Source: Diabrotica undecimpunctata (lineage: Eukaryota > Arthropoda > Insecta > Coleoptera > Chrysomelidae). From it: a DNA stretch of 64,000 nt. The stretch is taken from NCBI RefSeq assembly GCF_040954645.1, contig NC_092813.1, forward strand, positions 17,524,136-17,588,135, written 5' to 3'. Under the pieces are notes generated by a model. The model searched no databases. It was not told where the DNA came from and saw nothing but the letters and a program-made list of their open reading frames with translations. Made by a program: the position numbers and the translations under genes. Position 1 is the first letter of the stretch, and every line of letters starts with the position of its first letter. Positions 54,231-64,000 of the stretch are shown piece by piece.

Positions 54231-55067
54231 ATGGAAAAATATCTGAAATATTTAGACTGGGATGACACACTTTCAGAAGGAGGATCAAAAAGGAAGGACA
54301 TATATAAAGTCAGCGAGGAAGAAGATAACATTTTCAGAAAGAGTAAGAAGTTCTCGAGAACACCAACAAAAACTCCAGAGAAAAAAAATGAGGAAACAAA
54401 AATTGATCAATTACTAATAATGATGAGCCATCTTACCGATGCCATTAAGGAAATAAAAAGAAATCAAAAAGAAAGCAAGTAAACAAGAGAAAAGCTTATT
54501 ATGGAAAACAAAGAGCTGAGAAAAGAAAATGCAGAACTAAAACAAGAAAATATAGAGATCAATGAAGAACTCAAAGAAATAACAAAAAACATGGAACAAA
54601 AACACCGACGAATAAAATTTATTATTATATTTATATTATTTATTATTAATTTATTATAACATAGTTATAAACGGCCTTAGGATAGACACATATGAGCAAA
54701 CAGGGTTAAAAAGAAAAATCAACAATTTCATCAAACAACATATTATAGGGGTAGAGGTTAAAATAAGGAATGCTTACAGGTTAGGCGAAAAAACATGCCT
54801 AATTAAATTAGAAAACCAAAAAGAGAAAAGAAAAATAATGGAAAAAAAGCACAAGTTAAAAGAAATTAAAGAGTAAAAAGTATGTATCAACAAAGATACA
54901 AAAATAAAAGAACGAGAAATACAGAAACCAATTAGAAACATAGCTCAAGAAGAAAGAATTAAAGGAAATGAAGTCAAGATTGGAGTAAAAATAATATGGG
55001 TAAATAACAGCGAATGGAAGTGGAATGACAAAGAAGGCGCAATAGTTAAAAAATCATCAAAAAACTA
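54231..55067 (+). pseudogene. ORF1 of RTE-like LINE (coiled coil, RNA-binding)
   Basis: 54231-54482 reads MEKYLKYLDWDDTLSEGG and EEDNIFRKSKKFSRTPTK, then DQLLIMMSHLTDAIKEIKRN. After a TAA (54481) the same frame forms a long coiled coil (ENKELRKENAELKQENIEIN). After an A+T-rich block it continues with NIVINGLRIDTYEQTG and EVKIRNAYRLGEKTCLIKLE, an RRM-like RNA-binding fold as in LINE ORF1 proteins, to a stop near 55067. The insertion and stops make it non-functional. ORF1 would package element RNA. Confidence 0.65.
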
Positions 55068-55194
55068 GCAACTAAATGTACTACTGAAATAACGTTGACG
55101 AAACAAGCACATAACAATTTTAACGATAATACAAAAAAAGGAAAAAAGGAAAAAAATAAAAACCGGACCAAAACACAAGAAAACATGTCGAAAC

Positions 55195-55790
55195 AAACAC
55201 TTAGTTTTAGGAAAATGGAATGTAAGAGGCACATATGGAGAATACTTAAATTATTTAAACATTTAGCGAGAGAAATCGAAAAGTTTCATTTTGACATACA
55301 TAGTAGCTTTACAGGAGACAAAACAGATGGGAAACAACAGCTTATATATTAGAAATAGAAGGTACAGTATTTTTAACAGCGGCGGAAAGAATCGAACGTT
55401 AGACACAGGTTTTGTGATAAAAAAGAGCTAAAAGAAGCAATAGTTTGAGTTTAAATCAGTATGAGACCGCATGTGTAGTATCAGGTTTAAGGGAAAATAC
55501 CAAAAAATCACCCTCATAAATATTCACGCGCCTTCAGAAGAAAAAGTTAATGCTGTCAAATAATTTTTCTACAGTAAATTAAACAGAACAATCGAAACTA
55601 TACCCAGATATGATATAAAACATATTTTATGCGACGCAAATGCCAAAATATGGAAGTAAGAAGTATTTAGACCGGCAACAGGAAAATATAGTAAGCACAA
55701 TGAAATAGATGAGAACGGACAATTCCCGATAGATTTCGCAAGAGAAAAAAAAATATGATTATGAACATATTTACATTATTTATATAAAAC
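55195..55790 (+). pseudogene. RTE-type endonuclease, decayed
   Basis: Pieces in shifting frames: LGKWNVRGTYGEYLNYLN (the WN motif of RTE endonucleases, about 55206), FNSGGKNRTLDTGFV-like near 55375, [18 protein letters not shown] (55505), RYDIKHILCDANAKI (55608; Asp/Asn motif), and NENGQFPIDFAREKNM (about 55710). At least four frame changes. The SDH motif and RT are missing; the copy stops at the (TA)n tract. Confidence 0.65.
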
Positions 55791-55865
55791 TATGGGAATG
55801 GGATGATAAAATCTGAAGTCGGCGAACTTAAGCTAGTTCAAAGTTAATATTTTCTCATATAATAT

Positions 55866-55932
<67 letters not shown>
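55866..55932. repeat. (TA)n microsatellite
   Basis: About 66 bases of TA behind the truncated LINE. Confidence 0.95.
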
Positions 55933-55936
<4 letters not shown>

Positions 55937-56530
55937 TTTATAAGTAAACTGCTTAAAACAAGATGCACTTTATTGCACATTTGCACAATTTCTCCGGTGT
56001 CATTTCTCAGAACACTCATCTGTTCATTCTTAGGCAAACTGCTATATAAGTAACCTGTTTAAATCAAATTTTAAACTTGCAAGTTGTTTTTCCAGTGTAA
56101 AATCTCCAATATGTAATTAAATAATTAATTTAACAAGTTCTTCATTATTATTTAGCATTTCCCACTTAACTTTCTCTAAGTGCTTTTTGTTGTTATTCAT
56201 AGGGAAGATATTTTGGCGATATCGGTAATTATGTGGTCTGACAGTAAAAACTGTTTAAAACAAATTCTACGATTTTGATTATTTTCCCTTAATTTAAGAC
56301 CTGTCCATTATTGCAATTAAATCCTCAGACTCCAAATTTAAGCTCTCGTATCACCGTTTAGAATGACTTTTAAGTTGCCCCGATACATTGGCTTTTTCAT
56401 AACTTGCAATTTTTGGGAAGCTCCCATCGTCCGTTCTACTGATGTAGTCTCTTCACTCTCTGGCTCTCTGTCTAGCATATCGACTATATTCCAGACCCCG
56501 CATAGTTATTATAAATTCATTATATTATAT
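55933..56530. other. Unassigned DNA
   Basis: No gene called. The minus strand near 56340-56480 has a short protein-like reading (RTMGASQKLQVMKKPMYRG) that I cannot place. Ends in atat at the edge of the LTR at 56531. Confidence 0.3.
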
Positions 56531-56775
56531 AACTAAACTTGGAACACTCGGTATATCGATTTTTAAAAAGATTTATTTAAACAATTTTTACAAAAACAAG
56601 TTTCATTGAAGAGAACAAATTCTAAACTAGATTATAAAATTAATATTTACATGCCTAACAACACAAAATGATAAAAATATAATTCTAGCTAACCGGAGAT
56701 ATGTTGAAACAGTAGACGCGGCTTGGGCAATGTCCTACAACTATTTGCATACACTGCTGGTTATTCACTATAACT
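56531..56775 (-). repeat. 3' LTR of second errantivirus-like element
   Basis: 245 bases; sense start AGTTATAGTGAATAACC at 56775 behind a purine tract (aagatgaaagg), end CCAAGTTTAGTT at 56531. Matches 63242-63365 over both outer parts. Confidence 0.85.
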
Positions 56776-56784
56776 CCTTTCATC

Positions 56785-58330
56785 TTAAAATGAAGCTCCT
56801 TCAGGAAGTTGAATTTTGTTTTCTTTTTGTTTTGATGTTCTTGCTGCTTTCCTCTGCTGTTTTCTTTTGTAAATAAAATATAATAAAGATAGGATAATAC
56901 CAATATACAGTAGAATAGTCCATACGCTTGGAATGTGGAATTTTGTATATATCATCAGAATAGGAAATGGTCCATTGGTATGCATTTCTTTAAGTTCCAG
57001 TGACTTAAGGTTAATTTTCATTGGTACAATTTTTGTGGGATTAAATTGAATTTTTGGTTTGTTTATTATAAGTGGTTGTCCATATGTTTTTTCTAAAAAG
57101 ACCAATTCTTGATTTCTAAATGTTATTTGGAATTCGAATTTTCTAGAAAGATATATTCCGGTTAATGTTTTAATCTCTGTTTCTTGTGGACAATTTATAG
57201 TTAATTTTTCTGGCCAAGGAAATATAGCTAAACATTGGTTTACTTCTGGGATAATTTCTATACGATTTTTTTAAATTTCAACTTTGATATATTGGCATTC
57301 AGAAGAATTTCCATTGGTTATTATTTGTTCTTCGCATTTAAAATTTTTATTGTTTTGAAGGTGACCAGGGCATTGGAATATTTTACCTTTAGTATATATG
57401 TCATTTAGAGGTTTTATTATATTTTTAGATTTCAGCAAAAATTTTGTGTTTGGTATTATTGTTAAAAATTCTGATTCATGTTCTGTGGGAGTAGGTAATA
57501 AATAAAAAAGTTCAAATTCCAATTCAAAATCAATAGGTATAGAAAGAAAATAGGTTATTATATTTTTGTCTATTTTACAGTTAACTTCTAATAGGGATTC
57601 AAAATTTAATATATTTTCATATTTGACTTCAAAAGGAAGTTGGGATTGGTAATGTATACTTGGGGTGTAAGGTTTTAAGTTTACAGAATGTGAGGGAGTT
57701 TTCGATGTTTCCTAAAACATGTAGTATTGAATTAAAAATAATTAGCATTTCATTGAACAAATCTTTTAAATAGACGACATTTTCAAGATATCCTTGAAAG
57801 TTAATAATATCGTTGATTTCTAGTATTTTAGACTTAAGATTTAATTCGTTATTTTGAATGTCGACTACAGTTTGATTAAAATTTTTAATTATTTTGTGAC
57901 TTACGGAGTATTGCATTTGAAGTTGGTTTTGTAAATTAATTTGGTTTGCCTTTAAATGTTCTAACATTGAATTTATACGTTCCCCGTCCTGTGAATCTAA
58001 GTTACCAGTAATAGCTTTAGCTATCGATCCAAGACCATTTATCAACCCTCTTTTGTTTCGTTTACTAGTAGAATGAATATTAAAATTATCTAACTAATCA
58101 TTTATACTATTCTTAACATACTGAATTAAATTAATAAAATTTTCGGTTTCTGACCTAAAAAAGGTATCGTTCGAAATATTAGTTTTAAGATGGCTGTACT
58201 GAATATTTAGATTATTGTATTCGTCTAATAATGGATTAAGATCATAAAAATGGATAAAAGTATGACTTGCTTTTTGTAATTTGGCAGGTCCAAGATTAAT
58301 GGGTAGAATGCCCATATTGTTGCTAATATC
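56785..58330 (-). pseudogene. env: Env-like gene of second element
   Basis: Four readings in sense order: 58315-58094, 58045-57629, 57522-57271 and 57105-56785. The first two are the start of an errantivirus envelope-like protein, with a basic cleavage-like site just before 58045 and a hydrophobic Gly-rich segment after it. The third contains Cys residues of the ectodomain; the last has one membrane span (TILLYIGIILSLLYFIY) and a basic tail. Stops and frame changes lie between all four. Described only; not joined. Confidence 0.75.
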
Positions 58331-58332
58331 CT

Positions 58333-59420
58333 TTATGTTGATCGCTGCATGTCCGACTGCGATGCATCTGCAATAAAATTATAAGGTTTTCGTTTAGGAC
58401 GTTTAATATTAGATAGGTGTATGTCTTCAGTTGTATTTTTATGTCGAGTAATGATTTTGGCTGTTTTTCTGTCGCGATTGTTATTTTTTATTTCTTCCTT
58501 TTGATATTTATTTTTTGTTTTTCCTTTAATTTGTTTGTTACGTACAAATATATTGGGGGGAATTATTTCAGGTAATTCTTCACGATTTAAGTTTGCTTTT
58601 CCAATTATTTTTTCTTTATTTTCTTGTATACTTTTATTTATTTCTGAGTAAAGTAGCTTCATTTTTTATTTATGGTTTATTCTATAATTATTATTAAGTT
58701 GCTTTTCAAAATCTAAGTCGAATGTAGAAGTATTTTCTAAATGTCCATTTATTATTTCGTAAGGTTTTAATTTAGTCACTGAATGTATACTACTATTATA
58801 AGCCAATAGAGCGTAATTGACTTTTTGTTCTATTGGTTCATCCTTAAATTCGTCGCGGTTATTAAATAATCTAATATGTTCGATAAGTGTGCTATGAAAT
58901 CTTTCGGCAATTCCATTAGATTTTGGGTGTTGTGAAGATATAAAATGGATCTTGATTTTATGAATAGAACGAAGTTCTTGGACAAGAGAATTTTTAAGTT
59001 CGGTACCATTCTCCGAGATTATTTGGTCGGGTGTATTATGATCAGAGAAGTACTTTATTAGGGCATTTACAACTTCTATTCCTTGGGCGGAGTTTAATTT
59101 GTAGAGTTGGCCATATTTGGAAAATGAATCGATTAACGTTAGAAATTTAGTATTTTCTAATGTAATTGTATCGAGATGTAATATTTGGAAGGGTTTGATT
59201 GCTGTGGGTGTAACATTATAAAATGGTTTGATTGGTTTTCTGTCGTATTTAGTTAGTTGACAGATTTCGCACTCATTTATATAGGTTTGAATCGAAGCCC
59301 TTTGATTGGGCCCATATTATATATATAGTTTTTATACGTGACTCGGTCTCATCCAATCCTCTATGGTTTTGTTTTCCTTCATGGTAGTTTTTAAATATTT
59401 CTTTTATTTCATCGAGGGAA
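58333..59420 (-). pseudogene. pol: Integrase of second element
   Basis: Frame-broken. HHCC start KNYHEGKQNHRGLDE (59395) sits at the end of the RNase H ORF, with a frame change near 59310. Between 59280 and 58680 pieces read LHLDTITLENTKFLTLIDSF (Asp), IISENGTELKN (Asp replaced by Glu in I-I-S-E-N-G) and SNGIAERFHSTLIEHIRL (Glu). The last ORF, 58662-58333, is a basic C-terminal tail. Several stops; inactive, with the unusual Ser-Glu at the second catalytic position. Confidence 0.7.
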
Positions 59421-60166
59421 ACATCGATAAGTTTTTTTAAACAGTTAATGAAGGATATTTGGGAATTTTTGAAGAATTTTTGGAGAACTACGCTAAACTT
59501 TTCGTATACAGAATTTTCAAAATATAAATGATATTTTGTTCTTGGAACAATATATTCTTTGACGAATTTTATGACATCTTTTTCGAAATTGTTTTTCGAA
59601 AATTGCACTAGAATCCTTAACTTATTATTAAATAATTTAATAATACTGGGTGTTGCTGGTTCGAAGTTTACTTCGGAAATTATTATTTGGTTTTTTCCTA
59701 CATTTACGACATATTCTGCGATAGGAATGCCGATAGTTAGATTTTCCTGATTGGTGTGTATTATGTTATTCTCGTCATCTAGGTCTTCATTTCTTTCGTC
59801 GCATTCAACTATGAGTGATTCGTTCTCTATATCATTTTTTGGAGTATTAAGAAGTTCTTCGTCAAAATTAATCATATAATCAATTTCTTTTTCGGTATTT
59901 AGTTGTGCATCATTTGTTTCATTTACGTTTAATTCTATCCTGGATAGAAAATCACTATTAGTGTTTAATGCACCCTTTTTGTATATGATATTGTAATCAT
60001 ATTCTTCCAATTTAAGGCGCCATCTAACTATCTTTGAGTTAGGGTCCTTTAAAGAAAATAGAGATTGTAATAACTTGTGGTCAGTTACAATTGTAAACTT
60101 ACGACCAAAAAGATAAGGGCGAAAGTTTTTTACTGCCCAAACAATTGCAAGAAGTTCCTTCTCCAT
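59273..60166 (-). pseudogene. pol: RNase H and connecting region of second element
   Basis: Starts [20 protein letters not shown] and continues GRKFTIVTDHKLLQSLFSLK, so here the TDH catalytic Asp segment lost from the first element is kept. Then [20 protein letters not shown] and NTNSDFLSRI (normally NxxADxLSR, Asp kept). A long acidic linker leads to the HHCC of integrase. A frame change near 60200 separates it from RT. Confidence 0.85.
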
Positions 60167-60213
60167 TGTTGAGTAGTTGGTTTCGCTTTTATTTAGAGTT
60201 CGACTAGCAAACG

Positions 60214-61080
60214 CTATAGGTAAATCAGGTCCGATTTTTCTTGGCTCAATACAGCTCCTAAAGCAAAGTTGCTTGCATCTGCGGTTAAGTTAAATGGTTT
60301 AGAAAAATCAGGGTACTGCAGTATTGGGTCATTAATAAGAAGATTTTTACACATTTCAAAACACTGAGAATAATCTGAATAGTTTACATTTATGATTGCA
60401 TCTTTTTTAAGACGAGAAGTTAAAGGCTTAGTTAATTTTGAAAAATCTTTTACAAACTTCCTATAGTATCCCAATAATCCTAAGAAACCTTTTAGTTGTT
60501 TAGTATTTTTTAGAATAGGAAAGTTTACTATAGCTTTAATTTTATCGGGATTGGGTTTTACGCCATCTGGTGTAACGATGTGTCCCAGGTCATCATCATC
60601 ATGTGTGTCCCAGGTATGCAATCTCTTTTCTAAAAATTCGGATTTATCAATCTGAATTTTAAAATTTGACTCTCTTAAACTCTTAAAAACATCTTTTAGA
60701 TTTGTAAGGTGTTCTTTGAGACTAGTACTAAACACTATAATATCGTCTAAGTACACAAGACACTTTTCATTCTGTATTCCTCGAAGTATATTGTCCATTA
60801 CTCTTTGGAAGGTCGCCGGGGCGTTACGCAATCCAAAGGGCATTCTAAGAAATTCGTAGTGACCGTTTTTGGTGTTAAAAGCTGTTTTAGGTATATCTTC
60901 TTCGGCCATTTCTATTTGATGAAATCTCGAAGCAAGATCTAAAGTTGTGAAATACTGACAACGACCTAGTTTGTCAAGTAAATCGGAAATATTAGGTAGG
61001 GGATATCGATTTCCTAAAGTAATTTCAGCATAGCATATTGCCTGTTACATGAAATATATCTGAAAATTCTTTGATTAGCT
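60214..61080 (-). pseudogene. pol: Reverse transcriptase of second element
   Basis: The N-terminal part (61080-60910) is frame-shifted. The ORF 60909-60214 reads IPKTAFNTKNGHYEFLRMPF, GLRNAPATFQRVMDNIL and CLVYLDDIIVFS (YLDD). Near 60600 an in-frame insertion of about eight residues (TWDTHDDD) splits the conserved L-H-Y-L-G-H motif; it comes from a 25-base tandem duplication (tgtgtcccaggt twice). Then [31 protein letters not shown] and LTADASNFALGAVLS. Inactive. Confidence 0.85.
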
Positions 61081-62481
61081 TTAATATTTTTCCCGTTCCT
61101 CGATATTCATGTGTTCGGTACGAACTTTGGAAATATCGAATTTAAATTTGTCTACGTATATATTATTTAAATTAGGGTAAACTGTGCTATAGTTTTCTGA
61201 GAATCTTTCAGCTTCGATAGGTGAAGAGAAAGTAATTTTACAGGCATTCTCAAAAGAGTTCCAAATACTGCAAATGGCTTTATTATTTTGAACTTTTGTT
61301 AAACATTGTGGGATTTCTGAATTCCCAATTTTGGTATATGGGATTATTACATCACCATTATTGACATTTTTTATGTCTACCGAAATTATTTTTTCTGTTC
61401 TAGGAGGCACTACTATGCAATTCATGCTTTCCTTGTTAATATTATGATAAATAATTTTAATTTGACTATTCTTTGTAATTAAGACATTATTTGTAAGGTC
61501 TATTTTTGCATTAGGTTTCTTAAGATTGTCTAATCCTAATAAACAATCAAAGTAGTCATGAAATTTAAATATACAATAATTTAATTTCATAGTATTTTTG
61601 GTTTCAAATATTTTAGAAGTAGGAATTACAGTACAAAAATTTTGTTGGGTCATGCCTAGTGCTGTTGAAACTCGAAAAGGTTTCCGAAAAATGGAATTTT
61701 TGAAATATTTTTCCGCTACATTTGGAACAACAAAAGATTTAGTACTACCGGTATCAATCAAAACTTTCAGATTATTTTCAGGAAAAATTATATACGGTAG
61801 TTCACTTTCTTTATTTGTTAAATTTAATAATTCTATTCTATTTGGTCCTAGGCAAGTTGCTCTAAAAAAATGGTCATTATCTTCAGAAATATTTATTTCG
61901 TCTATATTATGTAGTTTTTCTGGAATTATATTTTGTGATTGGTTTGAAAAATAGGTTTGATTACGAGGTTTATATCGGTTTTGATAATTTTGGTTCGGTC
62001 TGGAAGTATTAATTGTTGAAATAGTCATCGGAGTTGGGATTGGAAGATTCAGGTTTTGATTTGGTCTAAAAACGTTATTATCTCTGCTACTGCCAGATTG
62101 GTTTTGATTATTATTAAAAGTTCGGGTTTGTATGTTTTGATAGTGACTTTTTGGGGATTGAGAATAATTATGATTTCTTTGATAATTATGCTGGAAGTTA
62201 AATTTATTTGGTGGAACATAATTAGATGAGTTTGATTTGTTTTGATGCGAAAAATTATGATGATGAGGGGTTTTGATTTTTTGTAGAATTACTTTGTCCC
62301 ATATAATTTGAAAATCATTTGTTAGAACGTTTATAGCTGTGTTTATATCAATAGGGTTTTTGGTGTGCATAAAAGTACCCAAGGGTTCCTTAAGACCACG
62401 TAGCAATACTCTTAAAGCTAAGTTTCTGAAATAACTACCAAGTATCTCTTGTTCGTTAATATTAGAACGAGTTTGCAACAA
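61081..62481 (-). CDS. pol: Gag C-terminus plus protease of second element
   Basis: 466 codons, open. The first part ends the Gag capsid (LALRVLLRGLKEPLGTFMHT), followed by an Asn/Gln/Ser-rich stretch without a CCHC knuckle. From about residue 240: NNLKVLIDTGSTKSFVVPNV, the aspartic protease D-T-G; then FKFHDYFDCLLGLDNLKKPN and IVVPPRTEKIISVDIKNV. Gag and protease share one frame here, unlike the first element. The ORF start is internal; the true N-terminus lies at 63009 beyond a stop. Confidence 0.8.
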   Translation of the reverse strand: MLQTRSNINEQEILGSYFRNLALRVLLRGLKEPLGTFMHTKNPIDINTAINVLTNDFQIIWDKVILQKIKTPHHHNFSHQNKSNSSNYVPPNKFNFQHNYQRNHNYSQSPKSHYQNIQTRTFNNNQNQSGSSRDNNVFRPNQNLNLPIPTPMTISTINTSRPNQNYQNRYKPRNQTYFSNQSQNIIPEKLHNIDEINISEDNDHFFRATCLGPNRIELLNLTNKESELPYIIFPENNLKVLIDTGSTKSFVVPNVAEKYFKNSIFRKPFRVSTALGMTQQNFCTVIPTSKIFETKNTMKLNYCIFKFHDYFDCLLGLDNLKKPNAKIDLTNNVLITKNSQIKIIYHNINKESMNCIVVPPRTEKIISVDIKNVNNGDVIIPYTKIGNSEIPQCLTKVQNNKAICSIWNSFENACKITFSSPIEAERFSENYSTVYPNLNNIYVDKFKFDISKVRTEHMNIEEREKY

Positions 62482-63009
62482 AGATATTTGGATATTTAAG
62501 AGATGCTGTATTTTGTGGAAAAATTCAAATGGCGATTCATTGCTTTGTTTAAGGTATGTGATTTCTATACTAAGTGTATATACGTCTCTCTAATCTGCAT
62601 AAGTATTTAATAGAGCATCTTTTAAATTTTCCCAAGTTCTTATAGTACATGAAGAAATATTTATGGCGGCATCACCTTTAATTTTTGCTAAAATGCTAGA
62701 AGTCAAATATTCATTTTGAAAATCGGTTGGGTCGATTATATTATAGAATTTATTGACTAATTTTTCGCAAATATCTATAAAGCGTGGAAGTAACGCAACA
62801 TCTCCATGGAATTCTGGGATCATGTCCAGATATTCTGTTTTTAGTTGAGGTAAAGCCGTAGTTAATTTGGATTTTGATAAAAGAACTTTAGGACAAATAT
62901 TAGAAGTATTTGGTTGAGTTTTAAATGATAATGTATTGTTGTTTGAGTCAGAATCTGAGTCAGAATTATTTGAACTATCTGAATTAATGAAAAATAGTTT
63001 CCAGCCCAT
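62482..63009 (-). pseudogene. gag: Gag N-terminus of second element
   Basis: ATG 63009: Ser/Asp/Asn-rich start, then LKTEYLDMIPEFHGDVALLP, RFIDICEKLVNKFYN and SSILAKIKGDAAINISSCTI, errantivirus capsid wording. A TAG near 62590 ends the reading, after which the same protein continues (TYLKQSNESPFEFFHKIQHL) in frame into 62481. So a single stop splits gag. Confidence 0.8.
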
Positions 63010-63227
63010 CTATGCTCTGAGTCCACGTTGACACGGTAGGAACAGGACTCTCACAGGAACTTCAATATTCACTTGAATTTTCCTTTACACTATTCTTCAA
63101 GTTAGGCTACTCAATTCACCAAACTAAGAGTCTTTATTCGCGGTTCCAATTATTTATTAGTTCGATAGATTATTAAATCGTTAATACGAACCGGGATTTA
63201 TATTCATTAAAGCCCGTTTTATCTATC

Positions 63228-63241
63228 CTACTGACTGCGCC
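63228..63241 (-). promoter_or_regulatory. Primer-binding site of second element
   Basis: Sense GGCGCAGTCAGTAGGAT directly after the LTR end (tttatt), same class as at 16336. Confidence 0.85.
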
Positions 63242-63360
63242 AATAAACCTGGAACACTCGGTATATCGATTTTTTAAAAGATTTATTTAAATGTAATTCT
63301 AGCTAACCGGTAACCATGTTGAAACAGTAGACGCGGCTTGGGCAATGGCCTAAAACTATT

Positions 63361-63365
<5 letters not shown>
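63242..63365 (-). repeat. 5' LTR of second element, damaged
   Basis: Compared with the 3' LTR it lacks about 120 internal bases between 'gctagaatta' and 'tttaaataaatc', and its first ~25 bases are replaced by the (TA)n tract. The end 'ccgagtgttccaggtttatt' is intact. Confidence 0.8.

Positions 63366-63444
<79 letters not shown>
63364..63444. repeat. (TA)n microsatellite
   Basis: About 80 bases of TA between the broken LTR and the Tc1-like element. Confidence 0.95.
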
Positions 63445-63451
<7 letters not shown>

Positions 63452-64000
63452 GTCCAAAAGTTTGGAATATTGGAATATTTCATCTTTTTATTGATTTTTA
63501 TATATAAACTCTTCTGAATAGTTAAACATCATTTTGTTTCAATTCTCAACAATACTAAATAAATCTCAAAACCAGATAGACGATATGCAGAAAAATTATT
63601 TATTCTCTTGGAGTGAAAAACTTACAATGTACAAGTTACATTTAAAAATAAATTAGTATAGAAAAAAATAATTTTTAATAAAACTAATAATTAGTATTTC
63701 CTCCATTGGCCTGTATGCATGCATGTGGGCGATTTGATATGCTGCCGATTAACTGGTCGAGCTGGGCCTGCGGAATTCTCTCCCATTCTTCACGAGTAGC
63801 ATCTTTTAGTTCTCAAAGTGTAATAGGGGGATTGTTTCGCTTTTTGATACGTGTTTTGAGAATGTCCCAAGCATGTTCAATAACGTTCATTTCGGGGGAA
63901 GTCGAGGTCCACTGTAATGTAGATATTCCTTCTTCTTCCAGAAAATTTTGTTCTGCTGCTGTTCGATGAGGAGGTGCGTTGTCATACATAAATACAAATT
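63445..64000 (-). mobile_element. Second copy of the Tc1-like element (cut by window edge)
   Basis: CACATATGTCCAAAAGTTTG start identical to 27919, and collinear from there to base 64000. The transposase C-terminus (stop near 63690) runs minus-strand off the window; differences such as gtcgagctgggcctgcgg show an independent copy. Inserted at the end of a (TA)n tract, consistent with TA targeting. Confidence 0.9.
63690..64000 (-). pseudogene. Tc1-type transposase C-terminus, partial
   Basis: Minus-strand counterpart of 28160-28470. Near the window edge reads VFMYDNAPPHR (usual HDN written YDN), then WTSTSPEMNVIEHAWDI with the Glu of DD34E kept. A TGA near 63815 replaces an Arg codon of ITLRELK. 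The N-terminal two thirds are outside the window. Confidence 0.75.

Larger units (their letters stand above)
53950..55800 (+). mobile_element. RTE-like LINE, 3'-truncated and dead
   Basis: ORF1 with coiled coil, then RTE-type endonuclease up to about 55770, then unrelated DNA and a (TA)n tract. RT missing. An A+T-rich insertion near 54610-54660 breaks ORF1. Confidence 0.75.
56531..63365 (-). mobile_element. Second errantivirus-like Gypsy element, minus strand
   Basis: In sense: damaged 5' LTR (63365-63242), PBS, gag, gag-protease, RT, RNase H, integrase, env-like, 3' LTR (56775-56531). LTR ends AGTT...AGTT/ATT and a GGCGCAGTCAGTAGGAT site put it in the same group as the 16-25 kb element but as a different family (Gag and LTRs not alike). 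Many frameshifts; the gene order is complete. Confidence 0.9.

Overview
The window looks like an arthropod, most likely insect, repeat-rich chromosomal region. It is strongly A+T-rich, contains GT-AG introns, insect errantivirus-type Gypsy elements with env-like genes, an insect tramtrack/lola-type BTB domain, and Tc1/mariner, piggyBac-like and Jockey-type elements. A beetle genome would fit, but the sequence does not prove an order. I see no tRNA, rRNA or CRISPR array. Almost everything is mobile-element DNA in various stages of decay, much of it nested.

Layout. 1-2812: Jockey-like non-LTR retrotransposon, minus strand, running off the left edge. 2815-4780: decayed CR1/L2-like non-LTR, plus strand. 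4781-5890: unassigned repeats. 5890-6284: broken GNAT-like ORF. 6773-10095: 5' half of a Gypsy-type LTR element whose gag is fused to a BTB domain. 10131-14295: 4.2-kb multi-exon DDE transposon (Sola-like, 4-bp ATAT duplication). 14560-15142: RT C-terminal scrap. 15893-27087: three-exon THAP-domain gene or pseudogene whose first intron holds a complete 9.55-kb errantivirus-like element (16134-25683), itself interrupted by a 1.86-kb DNA transposon (22287-24146). 27919-29392: Tc1-like element. 29700-31892: scraps of RTE-like, other non-LTR, mariner-like and piggyBac-like elements. 32450-36558: second Sola-like transposase gene. 36564-45113: DNA element with ~0.6-kb inverted ends, split by an almost intact 5.8-kb Jockey element (37803-43606) that keeps its target-site duplication. 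45650-47287: 3' end (integrase fragment, polypurine tract, LTR) of the same LTR family as at 6.8 kb. 47510-49442: DD41D mariner with 300-bp inverted ends. 51.1-53.7 kb: hairpins, a fold-back element, a dead mariner. 54.2-55.8 kb: dead RTE-like element. 56531-63365: second errantivirus-like element, minus strand. 63445 to the end: second copy of the 27.9-kb Tc1-like element.

Two observations stand out. (1) The intact Jockey element has nine regularly spaced hairpins in its 5' untranslated region. Their stems covary, and the apical loop in the RNA sense is mostly GUAAGU, the 5' splice-site core; this may be an array of U1-binding decoys or another RNA signal. (2) A host-type BTB domain has become the N-terminus of a retrotransposon Gag. 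The BTB-Gag 5' half and the matching 3' half (46.9 kb) lie in the same orientation with AAAA on both outer edges, so the 36 kb between them may be nested inside one old insertion.
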